Positions 8,710 to 15,904 of a DNA stretch of 64,000 bases are shown piece by piece. The stretch spans positions 186,001 to 250,000 of the forward strand of contig NZ_QKVL01000004.1 of the NCBI RefSeq assembly GCF_003231275.1, written 5' to 3'. The notes beneath the pieces were generated by a model. It saw nothing but the letters and a program-made list of their open reading frames with translations, was not told the origin of the DNA and did no database searches. Source of the stretch: Pseudomonas huaxiensis (lineage in GTDB: Bacteria > Pseudomonadota > Gammaproteobacteria > Pseudomonadales > Pseudomonadaceae). Position 1 is the stretch's first letter. The number at the start of each line of letters is the position of its first letter. The position numbers and the translations under genes were made by a program.

Positions 8710-9113
8710 GCTGCGGCCTCCTGTTCTGCGGGTTTCAAGAGGTCGGCGATCGCGATGGCTTCGTCACGTAGGCGTCGCGCGTCGCGCTCGAGCTTTTTGC
8801 CAGTCTTGAAAGCGCTCCAGGTCTCGGCTGCGATGCGCAGGTTTTCCGCGATCTGCAGGAGGGTATTGCGATGGTGATCTTTCAAGGCGCTATTGAGCTT
8901 GAGGGCTCTGGCTTGGGCGGCCAACCGCTGGTTGTTGATGTGGGAGGTCTCGAGAGATGCCTTGAGGTCCTCGATAGTCGCTTTGTGTATGCGATCGCTG
9001 GCAGCGCGCCCCTTTGCGTTGCCCGCCTGGCGACCGGTCCAGTACGCGTAAGCGAACAGGCCGAGCATGAATGCACTGATAACGGTGAGGGCGATCACTT
9101 GTTGGGTGGTCAT
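8706..9113 (-). CDS. Small membrane-anchored coiled-coil protein, unknown function
   Basis: A 135-residue protein with one N-terminal transmembrane helix (VIALTVISAFMLGLFAYAYW) and a long charged helical remainder with coiled-coil character, presumably cytoplasmic. The start at 9113 is chosen because AAGGAG lies 7 bases upstream. The reading frame extends further upstream but without a ribosome site. The stop overlaps the next gene as ATGA. No known family is recognised; small membrane proteins in early phage operons can act in superinfection exclusion, but nothing here proves that. Confidence 0.6.
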   Translation of the reverse strand: MTTQQVIALTVISAFMLGLFAYAYWTGRQAGNAKGRAASDRIHKATIEDLKASLETSHINNQRLAAQARALKLNSALKDHHRNTLLQIAENLRIAAETWSAFKTGKKLERDARRLRDEAIAIADLLKPAEQEAAA

Positions 9114-9162
9114 GGTATTGCTCCTTGTGGTGTGCGGCCGGTGGTGGCGGCCTATGCGTGGG

Positions 9163-9486
9163 TTACTGCTGGTCTTGCTGGTCCAGGATGAGGCGCGCAT
9201 GCTCCTCGTCTGCCTGGTGAGCCCTGACATCGATAAGGGCTGCAACGTGGCGAATGTGGATGTACTTCGGGTCTTTTCGGCTTACTCCGAATGTTGTTAC
9301 GGGCAGATTGATTCGCCCGGTCTGCAGGTGATCGGCGAAGGTCTGTTCGTTGAGGTTTCGGAAATACTGCACTCGGATTTTCTCCGCAGGGATCAGTACG
9401 TCGCCGAAGGTTCGGTACAGCAGTTCTACGGTGTTCGAGTCAGGTGCGTGCGGCAGGCGCAGCGCGATTTGGTTGTTGGTGCTCAT
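9163..9486 (-). CDS. PrtN-like transcriptional activator
   Basis: A 107-residue protein resembling the pyocin activator PrtN family. It contains LLYRTFGDVLIPAEKIRVQY, a middle segment with LQTGRINLPV, and an end with YIHIRHVAALIDVRA. PrtN is known to switch on R/F-pyocin tail and lysis genes during the SOS response. Here a relative sits in the leftward early operon of a tailed phage and might activate the late genes. The ATG at 9486 begins the conserved part; upstream in-frame codons are shadow sequence. It overlaps the preceding gene by 47 bp in another frame. Confidence 0.65.
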   Translation of the reverse strand: MSTNNQIALRLPHAPDSNTVELLYRTFGDVLIPAEKIRVQYFRNLNEQTFADHLQTGRINLPVTTFGVSRKDPKYIHIRHVAALIDVRAHQADEEHARLILDQQDQQ

Positions 9487-9655
9487 CAGGCGTCTGGCTC
9501 TCCCTGAGCTTGTGGCGTGACGGATGGTTCCAGGTGATCTCGCAGTGTTTGCGCACCAGGCCCTGCAGGTGCTCGGGAACCTCGCGAAGGGCGGCATTGC
9601 GCTCCTCGCGGGTCCTAAGCTGCAGGATCTGGGCTGCGTATTCCCTAGGCCGCAT
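9440..9655 (-). CDS. Small hypothetical phage protein
   Basis: A 71-residue, strongly basic and charged protein beginning MRPREYAAQILQLRTREERN. Short proteins with this REERNAAL pattern recur in Pseudomonas phages, but I know no function. It overlaps both neighbours (11 bp upstream, 47 bp downstream) in different frames, typical of tightly packed early phage genes. Confidence 0.55.
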   Translation of the reverse strand: MRPREYAAQILQLRTREERNAALREVPEHLQGLVRKHCEITWNHPSRHKLRESQTPDEHQQPNRAAPAART

Positions 9656-9929
9656 GACGCTTGTCTTCCGGTGGTGTCGGAAGCTGCAACTGCAGGCGCT
9701 CGGCGAGCCAAGGGATCCCGGCCTGCTTAACGCGGGTGGACTCGCTGTACTGCATGCCTGCTACCGGGTGGAACCAACTGCCTTCCTTCTTCCGCAGGTA
9801 GTCGCGGTCGCGAGTGGGGTAGCGAGGAAGATTCTTCTCGTCCAGCAGATCCTGCTCACGCATCAAGCGGATCAGCTCGTTGCGGGTGATGCCGAACAGC
9901 TTGGCGGTTTTTGCCAGGTCGCGTTCCAT
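9645..9929 (-). CDS. KilAC-like DNA-binding protein
   Basis: A 94-residue protein similar to the C-terminal KilAC domain of phage antirepressors: AKTAKLFGITRNELIRLMRE, then a NLPRYPTRDRDYLRKKEGSW stretch. The start at 9929 (ATG) is preferred over a GTG two codons upstream because AGGAGG stands 5 bases before it. It lies in the same operon as the BRO-N protein. A single antirepressor often carries both domains, so the two genes may be a split or independently used pair. Confidence 0.6.
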   Translation of the reverse strand: MERDLAKTAKLFGITRNELIRLMREQDLLDEKNLPRYPTRDRDYLRKKEGSWFHPVAGMQYSESTRVKQAGIPWLAERLQLQLPTPPEDKRHAA

Positions 9930-9938
9930 GGTCACCTC

Positions 9939-10250
9939 CTATGCTGCTTCGGCAAGTGATTGTTTATTCGAAGGCGTCTCGGCAGTGTCGAGTTGGCCGT
10001 TGGCGATCGCCTCAAGGTGGGCCGCGATCTTTCTTGCGCTGGAAAGGCTGTTCGCCGGCAGCGTCAAGGTGTTGACCGTGGATTCCATGCGGATGACTAC
10101 CGTCACCTGGTCGAGATAGACCTCGGTCTGTAGCGTGGCCTTGATGCGAGCTCCGGTCGCATCGTTGTGGAGGATTTGAGTGAACTGCCCAGTCAGGTTG
10201 GTCTGTGCTTTCAGGCATGTGAAGGCGCTGCGGCTCAGTGCGAAGTTCAT
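9939..10250 (-). CDS. Hypothetical phage protein
   Basis: A 103-residue protein with no recognised family. It looks beta-rich in the middle (ARIKATLQTEVYLDQVTVVIRM), with a helical C-terminal part. Its start overlaps the BRO-N stop as ATGA and the next gene begins after 9 bases, so it is part of the PL operon. Confidence 0.55.
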   Translation of the reverse strand: MNFALSRSAFTCLKAQTNLTGQFTQILHNDATGARIKATLQTEVYLDQVTVVIRMESTVNTLTLPANSLSSARKIAAHLEAIANGQLDTAETPSNKQSLAEAA

Positions 10251-11092
10251 GCGGACAGCTCCTCAATGACGACGGGTTGTTGCAGGGCGTACCCCCAAGG
10301 GCGAATGCCATTGGTGGTGCTGGCAGGCAAGCGGACGCGGCGATAGCCGAGCAGTGGCAGGCATTGCCCAATCGCCATCTGATTGGCGCGGTCTTCGGTC
10401 AGGCCGAGCGCTTCGATCAGGCTTGGCCCGGTTACCATCGGGGGCCAGTCGTTTTCGGCCAGGTGGGAGCGGAGCTGTTGCTGAAGCTGATACTGGCGAC
10501 GATTCGGAGTAGGGGTGTCGGCGCTGTCGATCCAGTCGCTGGCCCCCAGCTCGGCCACCAGGTCGACCCCAGTGGAGCGCTGGGTGGCCTGGTTGGCTCG
10601 GGACGCGGCCATGCGGCGGTTCATGCCGATGACTCGGCCGGTGCGGAACATGGTATTGAACACACGACCTGCGCTGACGATGCGGTCGGCCTCGATGTGC
10701 TCGGCCATGGGCGCTGGCTGCTGCGCTTCGGTGGTGTCGATGATGGAGTACGAGCCGTGTTTGCGCAGGCTGGGCAGCACTTCGCTAGTCACCCACTTTT
10801 TGAAGCGCTTGGCTTCCGGCTTGCGGCTGCGAAGGATCGCGGAGAACAGGCCGGACTCGTTGATGATCAGCATTTCCTGTTCGGTTGTTCCGAAGTTGCC
10901 ATGCTGGTTTTTAGGGGGGGTCTGCACAATTGACAGACCCTTTTCGTCATCGTCCAAGTGGCGGGTCATTGCCGACGCTTCGCTGTAAAGCAGTGCTGCG
11001 GATACGTCGTTCGCTACGAACCACGGGGCGCCGTCGATCATCAGCAGGCGGACGTTGTGGTTTTCAAAGGTGCGATGGATTGGGTGGTTCAC
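10247..11092 (-). CDS. BRO-N domain phage antirepressor
   Basis: A 281-residue protein with an N-terminal BRO domain (about 8-115): VRLLMIDGAPWFVANDVSAA, then LIINESGLFSAILRSRKPEA and FKKWVTSEVLPSLRKHGSY, the standard signature. The C-terminal half is helical and of unknown type. BRO-N antirepressors bind DNA or repressors and tip phages to lysis. Here it is the second gene after PL, overlapping its neighbours by ATGA on both sides, so it should be made once CI is inactivated. Confidence 0.85.
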   Translation of the reverse strand: MNHPIHRTFENHNVRLLMIDGAPWFVANDVSAALLYSEASAMTRHLDDDEKGLSIVQTPPKNQHGNFGTTEQEMLIINESGLFSAILRSRKPEAKRFKKWVTSEVLPSLRKHGSYSIIDTTEAQQPAPMAEHIEADRIVSAGRVFNTMFRTGRVIGMNRRMAASRANQATQRSTGVDLVAELGASDWIDSADTPTPNRRQYQLQQQLRSHLAENDWPPMVTGPSLIEALGLTEDRANQMAIGQCLPLLGYRRVRLPASTTNGIRPWGYALQQPVVIEELSA

Positions 11093-11292
11093 GCCGCATG
11101 CCCTCCGTCACTCGGATTCGATGGGCGGGGAAAAGGGTCGGCGGTTTGTGCCGACCCTTTGCTGATGGGCGAGGTTGAGCGTTTGGTAGTGCCAAATGCG
11201 CAGCCGTATTGCTTGGCCAGGCGGCGGATCTCGAAGATCAGATCGGTGGACGCAGCGGCCGGGTGGACGTGCAGTGATGCTGTGGTGTGCAT
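11089..11292 (-). CDS. Small hypothetical protein, first gene of the leftward operon
   Basis: A 67-residue protein with no recognised domain (IFEIRRLAKQYGCAFGTTKR in the middle). The ATG at 11292 has GAGG 8 bases upstream, and the stop overlaps the BRO gene start as ATGA. It begins about 35 bp downstream of the predicted PL -10 box. Confidence 0.5.
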   Translation of the reverse strand: MHTTASLHVHPAAASTDLIFEIRRLAKQYGCAFGTTKRSTSPISKGSAQTADPFPRPSNPSDGGHAA

Positions 11293-11328
11293 GATGTTGC
11301 CTCACTCTGTGGTTGAAGAGTGAAGCAA

Positions 11329-11368
11329 ATATCACGCATCGTGCTTTATGCTGTCAACACGGTTCGTT
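11329..11368 (-). promoter_or_regulatory. Predicted PL promoter with two CI/Cro operators
   Basis: Reading leftward, a perfect -35 TTGACA (11357-11352) and a -10 TGATAT (11334-11329) are spaced 17 bp apart. The operator-like element CACGCATCGTG (11333-11343) sits between them, and a weaker copy CACGGTTCGTT (11358-11368) lies directly upstream of the -35 box. The same motif occurs inside the predicted PR promoter, so a single repressor could silence both. Confidence 0.6.
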
Positions 11369-12037
11369 TTATTTTTTTGGGGTGTGCATGAAACGTGATG
11401 ACTTGAGGATGCCTCCAACAAGGTGGATATGCTCAACTTCATTCTCGTTGACGTGAATTGGCGCGTGGTCGGTGTTGACGCTATCGAAGCGGTAGGTGCC
11501 GTCGCGAAAATAGATGAACTCTTTGATCATCGTCCTGCCGTTTGCGGTTCTGACCAATACCTCATCTCCGCTGAAGTAGCGCTTGCTTGGCTCTACAAGC
11601 ACGTACTCCCCGTTCTTGATCCTCGGATGCATGCTGTCGCCTGTCACTTTTAAACCATAGGCGTCCGGGTCATCACTATGGATGTTTAGATAGCCGTCTC
11701 CATGCCCTGAGGGAAAGTCAAGAGCTTCAAAGTATCCGTTAGTCCCTAGTTGTGCATAACCTACCACTGGCACCGCGCCCTCCAAGGCCCGTCTTGCTAA
11801 TGTAGTGTTGACGCTGGGCGGGACTTCAGTGGCGGCTGAGCCCGGCAGCAGCTCTCCCAGGCTGATATTCAAAGCCCGCGCCATCTTTTCAATGTCTGCG
11901 AGGTTGGGTTCTCGGATGCCTCGCTCATAGTTTCCTACACGGGATTGAGACTCCCAGCCGCAGGCGTTCGCTAGTGACTGCTGACTCAGGCCTTTGCTCT
12001 TGCGGAAATGCTTGATGCGTTGTGCGAGTGTTTTCAT
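11369..12037 (-). CDS. CI-like repressor, LexA/S24 type
   Basis: Lysogeny repressor of 222 residues. An XRE helix-turn-helix (about 5-60, RKSKGLSQQSLANACGWESQ) is followed by a linker and an S24 self-cleavage domain. The catalytic serine is S135 in VTGDSMHPRI and the lysine is K172 in GRTMIKEF. RecA-stimulated cleavage is expected and would link induction to DNA damage. The presumed cleavage region reads VVGYAQLGTNG: a Leu-Gly at 97-98 stands where many family members have Ala-Gly. The ATG at 12037 has only a weak AGGA immediately upstream. Divergent from the Cro-like gene across a 103-bp operator region. Confidence 0.9.
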   Translation of the reverse strand: MKTLAQRIKHFRKSKGLSQQSLANACGWESQSRVGNYERGIREPNLADIEKMARALNISLGELLPGSAATEVPPSVNTTLARRALEGAVPVVGYAQLGTNGYFEALDFPSGHGDGYLNIHSDDPDAYGLKVTGDSMHPRIKNGEYVLVEPSKRYFSGDEVLVRTANGRTMIKEFIYFRDGTYRFDSVNTDHAPIHVNENEVEHIHLVGGILKSSRFMHTPKK

Positions 12038-12084
12038 TCCTGATTTTTAACACGTAATGAAATGTTTTTTTTGCACTAACTGTG

Positions 12085-12112
12085 TTGATTGGTCCACGAA
12101 TCGTGATATCTT
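12085..12112 (+). promoter_or_regulatory. Predicted PR promoter and operator
   Basis: TTGATT (12085-12090) and TATCTT (12107-12112) are 16 bp apart. The perfect 5+1+5 inverted repeat CACGAATCGTG (12095-12105) sits between them, so a bound repressor would block RNA polymerase. It faces the Cro-like gene, which starts 28 bp downstream of the -10 box. Confidence 0.6.
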
Positions 12113-12140
12113 CGGCGGCGAGTCAACCGGAGTCTTCATC

Positions 12141-12365
12141 ATGAATCGTATCGCTGAGATAAGAAAAAGCACTGGTATCAAGCAAATAGACCTGGTTGCT
12201 CGATTGGGATGGACCCAGGCCCGATTGAGTAACTATGAATCTGGGCTTCGTATGCCAGGGCTGAGTGAGTGCCGCGCTATCACTGCTGCTCTGAATGGGC
12301 TGGGAGCGGAATGTGCTCTAGATGATGTGTTCCCACCCGAACTGGACGAGCCGCGAGCGGCATAG
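12141..12365 (+). CDS. Cro-like XRE-family regulator
   Basis: A 74-residue helix-turn-helix protein (MNRIAEIRKSTGIKQIDLVA, then WTQARLSNYESGLRMP) encoded divergently from CI. The start at 12141 is chosen for GGAG 8 bases upstream; the in-frame upstream extension runs through the operator region. It is probably the Cro of the switch, competing for the CACGNWTCGTG operators. Confidence 0.8.
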   Translation: MNRIAEIRKSTGIKQIDLVARLGWTQARLSNYESGLRMPGLSECRAITAALNGLGAECALDDVFPPELDEPRAA

Positions 12366-12378
12366 TCCGCACGCAAAG

Positions 12379-12402
12379 AAAAAAGGCGACCCGAAGGTCG
12401 CC
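12379..12402. terminator. Hairpin after the Cro-like gene, terminator-like on the minus strand
   Basis: A 7-bp perfect stem (GGCGACC/GGTCGCC) with loop CGAA. On the minus strand it reads as a TTCG-loop hairpin followed by six T residues, a textbook intrinsic terminator. On the plus strand only TCGTTT follows, so it would be a weaker pause or terminator at the end of the Cro transcript. It marks the left edge of the hairpin array. Confidence 0.65.
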
Positions 12403-12410
12403 TCGTTTCC

Positions 12411-12965
12411 CCCAGTAGCACCACCACAGTGTTACCGGGCCGGGTTCAAGATGGGCGGGCACACCACGTAACCACTCACCTTAAACCCGGGGTCTAGGCA
12501 CAAGTGCCTAGGGTTGCCGCCTTCTCCACCACAGATAGGGCGGCGGTGCCGGGCTAGTCCAATGGACTGTTTCGGCAGTAACTCTCTCAAGCCACGCGGC
12601 GAGTGTAGCACCACGGCTCGTCGCAGGCACTGGCAGCCTTTATGGCGTAATGCCATGTGCCTGAAGGGGAGGCGATTGATCGCTTCCCGAACTCGGCAGC
12701 AGCACCACATGCTGCCGGGAGCGCGACAGGTAAGTGGGCACACCACATAGGTCCATTTACCTTGACCGCAACACCTAGGCAGGGAGCCGAGGTGCCGCCT
12801 CCACCACCACGGGAGGCGTTGTTTCGCCAGGGGTAGTCGATGGATCGACGCCCCGGCCAGAGGCCGTATCAGCCCCGCTGGCCGGCTATTTACTCTCTCA
12901 ACGCTATGCGGCGCACGCACCACCACTGCACGCTGCTGGCACTGGCTACCGACAAGGACAATGCC
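12411..12965 (+). ncRNA. Duplicated multi-hairpin element with CACCAC loops (candidate structured RNA)
   Basis: There is no convincing coding frame in this 555-bp stretch between Cro and CII. It folds into two copies of one ordered hairpin set. Copy A: 12415-12435, 12440-12490, 12494-12511, 12516-12544, 12556-12568, 12596-12624. Copy B: 12694-12717, 12728-12762, 12772-12794, 12796-12818, 12836-12849, 12908-12936. Matching stems differ in sequence but still pair. Four of the six hairpins in each copy carry a CACCAC-type loop (CACCACA, GCACACCAC, CCACCAC, GCACCAC). Flanking words are also shared, such as ACTCTCTCAA (12581, 12892), GGCACTGGC (12626, 12938) and AATGCCATG (12649, 12960). Non-Watson-Crick pairs are mostly G-U on the plus strand, which favours an RNA read with Cro and CII. 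Function unknown; an antitermination element or a multivalent binding RNA are possibilities. Confidence 0.6.
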
Positions 12966-13484
12966 ATGAGCCGAACCGCAATGAGCTCTACTGACCGCGC
13001 CAAGCGCGAAGTCCTGCCGCTCGATCTCGCGCTGTACCACGCTGTACGTGAATACCCAGGCGGCGCGGCCGCCATCGCAGCCACTACCGGCCGCAACCCC
13101 ACCACCCTGCAGCACAAGCTGTCCCCCACCCATCCAAGCCACATCGTGAACGTGCAGGAGTTCGGCGAGATCCTCGAGTTGACCAAGGATCCCCGGATCC
13201 TTGACGCAGTTCATGCCCTTGTCGGTGACACCATCTGGCAAGAGCTGTCTGACGCATACACACATGACATCCCCGAAACGCTAACGATGGGCCTGGCCGA
13301 TTTCTTCCGGCAGGTCGCCGGTTTGGCCGAGACCTGGGCGCGCAGCATCGGCGATGGAAAGGTTGACGATCAGGAGCTAGCTGAGATCCAGCACCAGGTG
13401 TTCAGAGGTATTCAGGGATTGCTCGGCATGTATCGCCGCGCTGAATACGTCAACCAGACTACTCGGGGGGCTCGCCGTGGCTGA
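12966..13484 (+). CDS. Phage regulatory CII-family protein
   Basis: A 172-residue protein of the phage CII-like regulator family found in Pseudomonas phages, with a helix-turn-helix-type N-terminal half (LDLALYHAVREYPGGAAAIA, then GRNPTTLQHKLSPTHPSHIV). The family is thought to control early transcription. The ATG at 12966 lies in the conserved AATGCCATG word that ends the hairpin array's second copy, so the array forms its 5' leader. The first copy ends in the same word at 12649 but has no gene behind it. Confidence 0.75.
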   Translation: MSRTAMSSTDRAKREVLPLDLALYHAVREYPGGAAAIAATTGRNPTTLQHKLSPTHPSHIVNVQEFGEILELTKDPRILDAVHALVGDTIWQELSDAYTHDIPETLTMGLADFFRQVAGLAETWARSIGDGKVDDQELAEIQHQVFRGIQGLLGMYRRAEYVNQTTRGARRG

Positions 13485-13698
13485 TGTTGCTGATGTTGCC
13501 AACGACCGCGTTGACTTGTTCCTTGAGCTGTCCCTTGCCGCGCGTAGGAAGCTGGCGGCAGTGCGTGACTCGTTGACCGAGTGCCTGGACTGTGGCGATC
13601 CGATTCCCGAGGCGCGGAGGCTGGCAGCCAAGGGCTGCGAGCGTTGCATCGATTGCCAATGCGACGTAGACAAAAAGGGACTTCGCCATGCTGGATAA
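13477..13698 (+). CDS. TraR/DksA-type zinc finger protein
   Basis: A 73-residue protein with the four-cysteine finger CLDCGDPIPEARR...GCERCIDCQ, typical of short phage TraR/DksA homologues that bind RNA polymerase in its secondary channel. It starts with GTG at 13477, overlapping the CII stop by 8 bp, and overlaps the next gene by 11 bp. The upstream helical part is long enough for one arm of the coiled coil. It may adjust host or phage promoter choice. Confidence 0.8.
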   Translation: MADVADVANDRVDLFLELSLAARRKLAAVRDSLTECLDCGDPIPEARRLAAKGCERCIDCQCDVDKKGLRHAG

Positions 13699-15904
13699 GG
13701 TGCTTGATCAACTGCATGACTATGGCCTGGAGCCGGAGCAGCCGCTGCTGTTCGGCAAACTTGTGCGGTGTCGCACTCAGCAGGACAAGGGCAAGGAAAA
13801 GAACGGCTGGTATGTCCTTCATGAGCATATGACCGAGAAGGGCGGCACGCTTATTTTCGGCAGCTTTGGTGACTGGCGGCATGGTGAAACGCAAAAGATA
13901 AAGACCGATGGCAAGGGGCTGACCCCTGAGGACCGCGAGGTCATGCGCGCACGGCAGGCAGATGCCAAGCGCCGCGCAGCTGAGATCGCGGCGAATGCCG
14001 CGCGCCGTGCAGCCAATCGCGCAGGTGGATTGTTCAAGCGCATGCCGGTGAAGGGGCGTAGCGCCTACCTCGACCGCAAGCAGGTGGTGGGCCTCGGGGT
14101 GCGTTATGCCCCGAAGACCGGGGCTGTGTTGATCCCCATGCAGAATGCTCAAGACACCATCGTGGGCCTGCAGGTCATCTTCCCGGCCGTGCAGGAAACC
14201 ACCGGCCGCGACAAGTCCTACTGGCCCCACGGAATGGCAAAGGAGGGAGCATTCCACATGATCGGTGGGCATCCTGAGCCCGGCGAGCCCGTGTTGGTGT
14301 GTGAAGGCTACGCGACTGGCGCAAGCCTGCACATGGCGACTTCTGAAGCTGTGGCAATCGCTTTCGACGCCGGCAACCTGCTGGCGGTTGCCAAGCATAT
14401 GCGAGAGCGCTTCCCTGGCCGGCCGATCATAATTTGTCGTGACGACGACTGGAAGACCACACGGCCTGGTGGCGAGCCGTGGAACCCTGGCGAGGAGAAG
14501 GCCAACAACGCAGCAGTAGTAGTGGGCGGCCAGGTGGTCGCCCCAGTCTTTTCCGTTGAACGCGACGTGAAGTGGACCGACTTCAACGACTTGCACTGCG
14601 CCGAGGGCCTGGAGGCCGTACGCCGTCAGGTGATGGCGGTGATCAAGCCCCCGGCCACCGGCGGCTGGAAAGACATGCTGGCCAGGACTGAGAGCGGTGC
14701 CCTGATTGCCCACATGCAGAACGTCGAGCTGATCCTCAGCAACGACGAGCGCTGGGCAGGAGTCATCGGTTACAGCTCCTTCAGCTCCAAGATCATGAAG
14801 CTGCGTGCGGCGCCATATGGCGGCGACCCCGGAGAGTGGAGCGACATCGATGACACGCGGGTGATGAAGTGGCTGGCCCAGCAGTACAACCTGCGTGTGA
14901 AGGCTACCCACGTCGTCGAAGCGGTCAGTGTGGTGGCCCATGACAACGCCTTTCATCCTGTGCGCGAGTACCTGGCAAAGCTGGAGTGGGATCAGGTACC
15001 ACGGTTAGAGGTATGGCTGCATAAGGTGCTGGGCGTGCCCCTGAACGACTACAGCGCCAAAGTTGGTAAGCGCTGGATGATCTCCGCCGTCGCTCGCGTC
15101 ATGCGGCCCGGCTGCAAGGCCGACACGGTGATGATCCTCGAAGGCGCCCAGGGCGCTGGTAAATCGACCGCCATGAGTGTGCTGGGCGGTGAGTGGTTCA
15201 TGGACACTCCTTTCACCCTGGGTGACAAGGATGCGTTCCAGGCCATTCGGGGGAAGTGGATAGTGGAGCTCGGTGAGCTGGACAGCTTCAACAAGGCGGA
15301 AAGCACCAAGGCCAAACAGTTCTTTTCGGCCTCCACCGACACCTACCGCGAGAGTTACGGGCGAAGAACCAGCGATGTGCCACGCCAGTGTGTTTTCGTC
15401 GGTACGACCAACCAGGACGAGTACCTAAAGGACGCCACCGGTAACCGACGGTACTGGCCGGTGGCATGCACCAAGGTCGACCTCGAAACACTCCGCCGGG
15501 TTCGCGACCAGCTGTGGGCCGAGGCGATGTTCTGCTATCTGGCCGGCGATATCTGGTGGACGACCCGCGAGGAGGAGGAGCTGTTCACCAAAGAGCAGGA
15601 GGAGCGGTTCGTGGTGGACGAATGGGAAGGCCCGATCCTGAAATGGTTGGAAGAGTCGCAGGTTGGTGAAACGGTCACCGGCAGTGACTTGCTCAAGGAT
15701 GCGTTGAACCTGGACATCGGCCACTGGAGCAAGCCCGAGCAGATGCGTGTGGGGGCCATCATGCACCGACTTGGTTGGCGACGCCGCAGGATGCCGGCTT
15801 TGCCTAAAAGCGGGGTGCGGCCCTGGGCGTACCAAAAGCCCACAGGGTGGGGGGCGCCCAGTCCTCTTGAGCAATCGATCATGGCCAAGGAGGAATGCTT
15901 TTGA
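13688..15904 (+). CDS. TOPRIM plus VapE-type primase/helicase
   Basis: A 738-residue replication protein. A basic N-terminal region (about 70-130) is followed by a TOPRIM domain (VLVCEGYATGASLH at about 200, then PIIICRDDDW), which makes primers. The C-terminal virulence-associated-E ATPase domain has a Walker A at about 482 (LEGAQGAGKSTA) and a later GTTNQDEYLKDATGNRRYWP block. Such fused proteins start replication of phages and satellites. A repeat-rich region 440 bp downstream could be its origin. Tightly linked to its neighbours by 10-11 bp overlaps. Confidence 0.88.
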   Translation: MLDKVLDQLHDYGLEPEQPLLFGKLVRCRTQQDKGKEKNGWYVLHEHMTEKGGTLIFGSFGDWRHGETQKIKTDGKGLTPEDREVMRARQADAKRRAAEIAANAARRAANRAGGLFKRMPVKGRSAYLDRKQVVGLGVRYAPKTGAVLIPMQNAQDTIVGLQVIFPAVQETTGRDKSYWPHGMAKEGAFHMIGGHPEPGEPVLVCEGYATGASLHMATSEAVAIAFDAGNLLAVAKHMRERFPGRPIIICRDDDWKTTRPGGEPWNPGEEKANNAAVVVGGQVVAPVFSVERDVKWTDFNDLHCAEGLEAVRRQVMAVIKPPATGGWKDMLARTESGALIAHMQNVELILSNDERWAGVIGYSSFSSKIMKLRAAPYGGDPGEWSDIDDTRVMKWLAQQYNLRVKATHVVEAVSVVAHDNAFHPVREYLAKLEWDQVPRLEVWLHKVLGVPLNDYSAKVGKRWMISAVARVMRPGCKADTVMILEGAQGAGKSTAMSVLGGEWFMDTPFTLGDKDAFQAIRGKWIVELGELDSFNKAESTKAKQFFSASTDTYRESYGRRTSDVPRQCVFVGTTNQDEYLKDATGNRRYWPVACTKVDLETLRRVRDQLWAEAMFCYLAGDIWWTTREEEELFTKEQEERFVVDEWEGPILKWLEESQVGETVTGSDLLKDALNLDIGHWSKPEQMRVGAIMHRLGWRRRRMPALPKSGVRPWAYQKPTGWGAPSPLEQSIMAKEECF

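Noticed and set aside
12411..12965. CRISPR-like or simple tandem repeat interpretation of the hairpin block
   Set aside because: Repeat spacing is irregular, stems differ in sequence, and there are no unique spacers of equal length. Paired stems, not identical repeats, are conserved.
12432..13265. 277-residue reading frame on the minus strand across the hairpin array and CII
   Set aside because: Cys/Trp/Arg-rich composition without domain likeness. It overlaps the well-supported CII gene and the conserved hairpins, so it is a by-product of GC-rich DNA.
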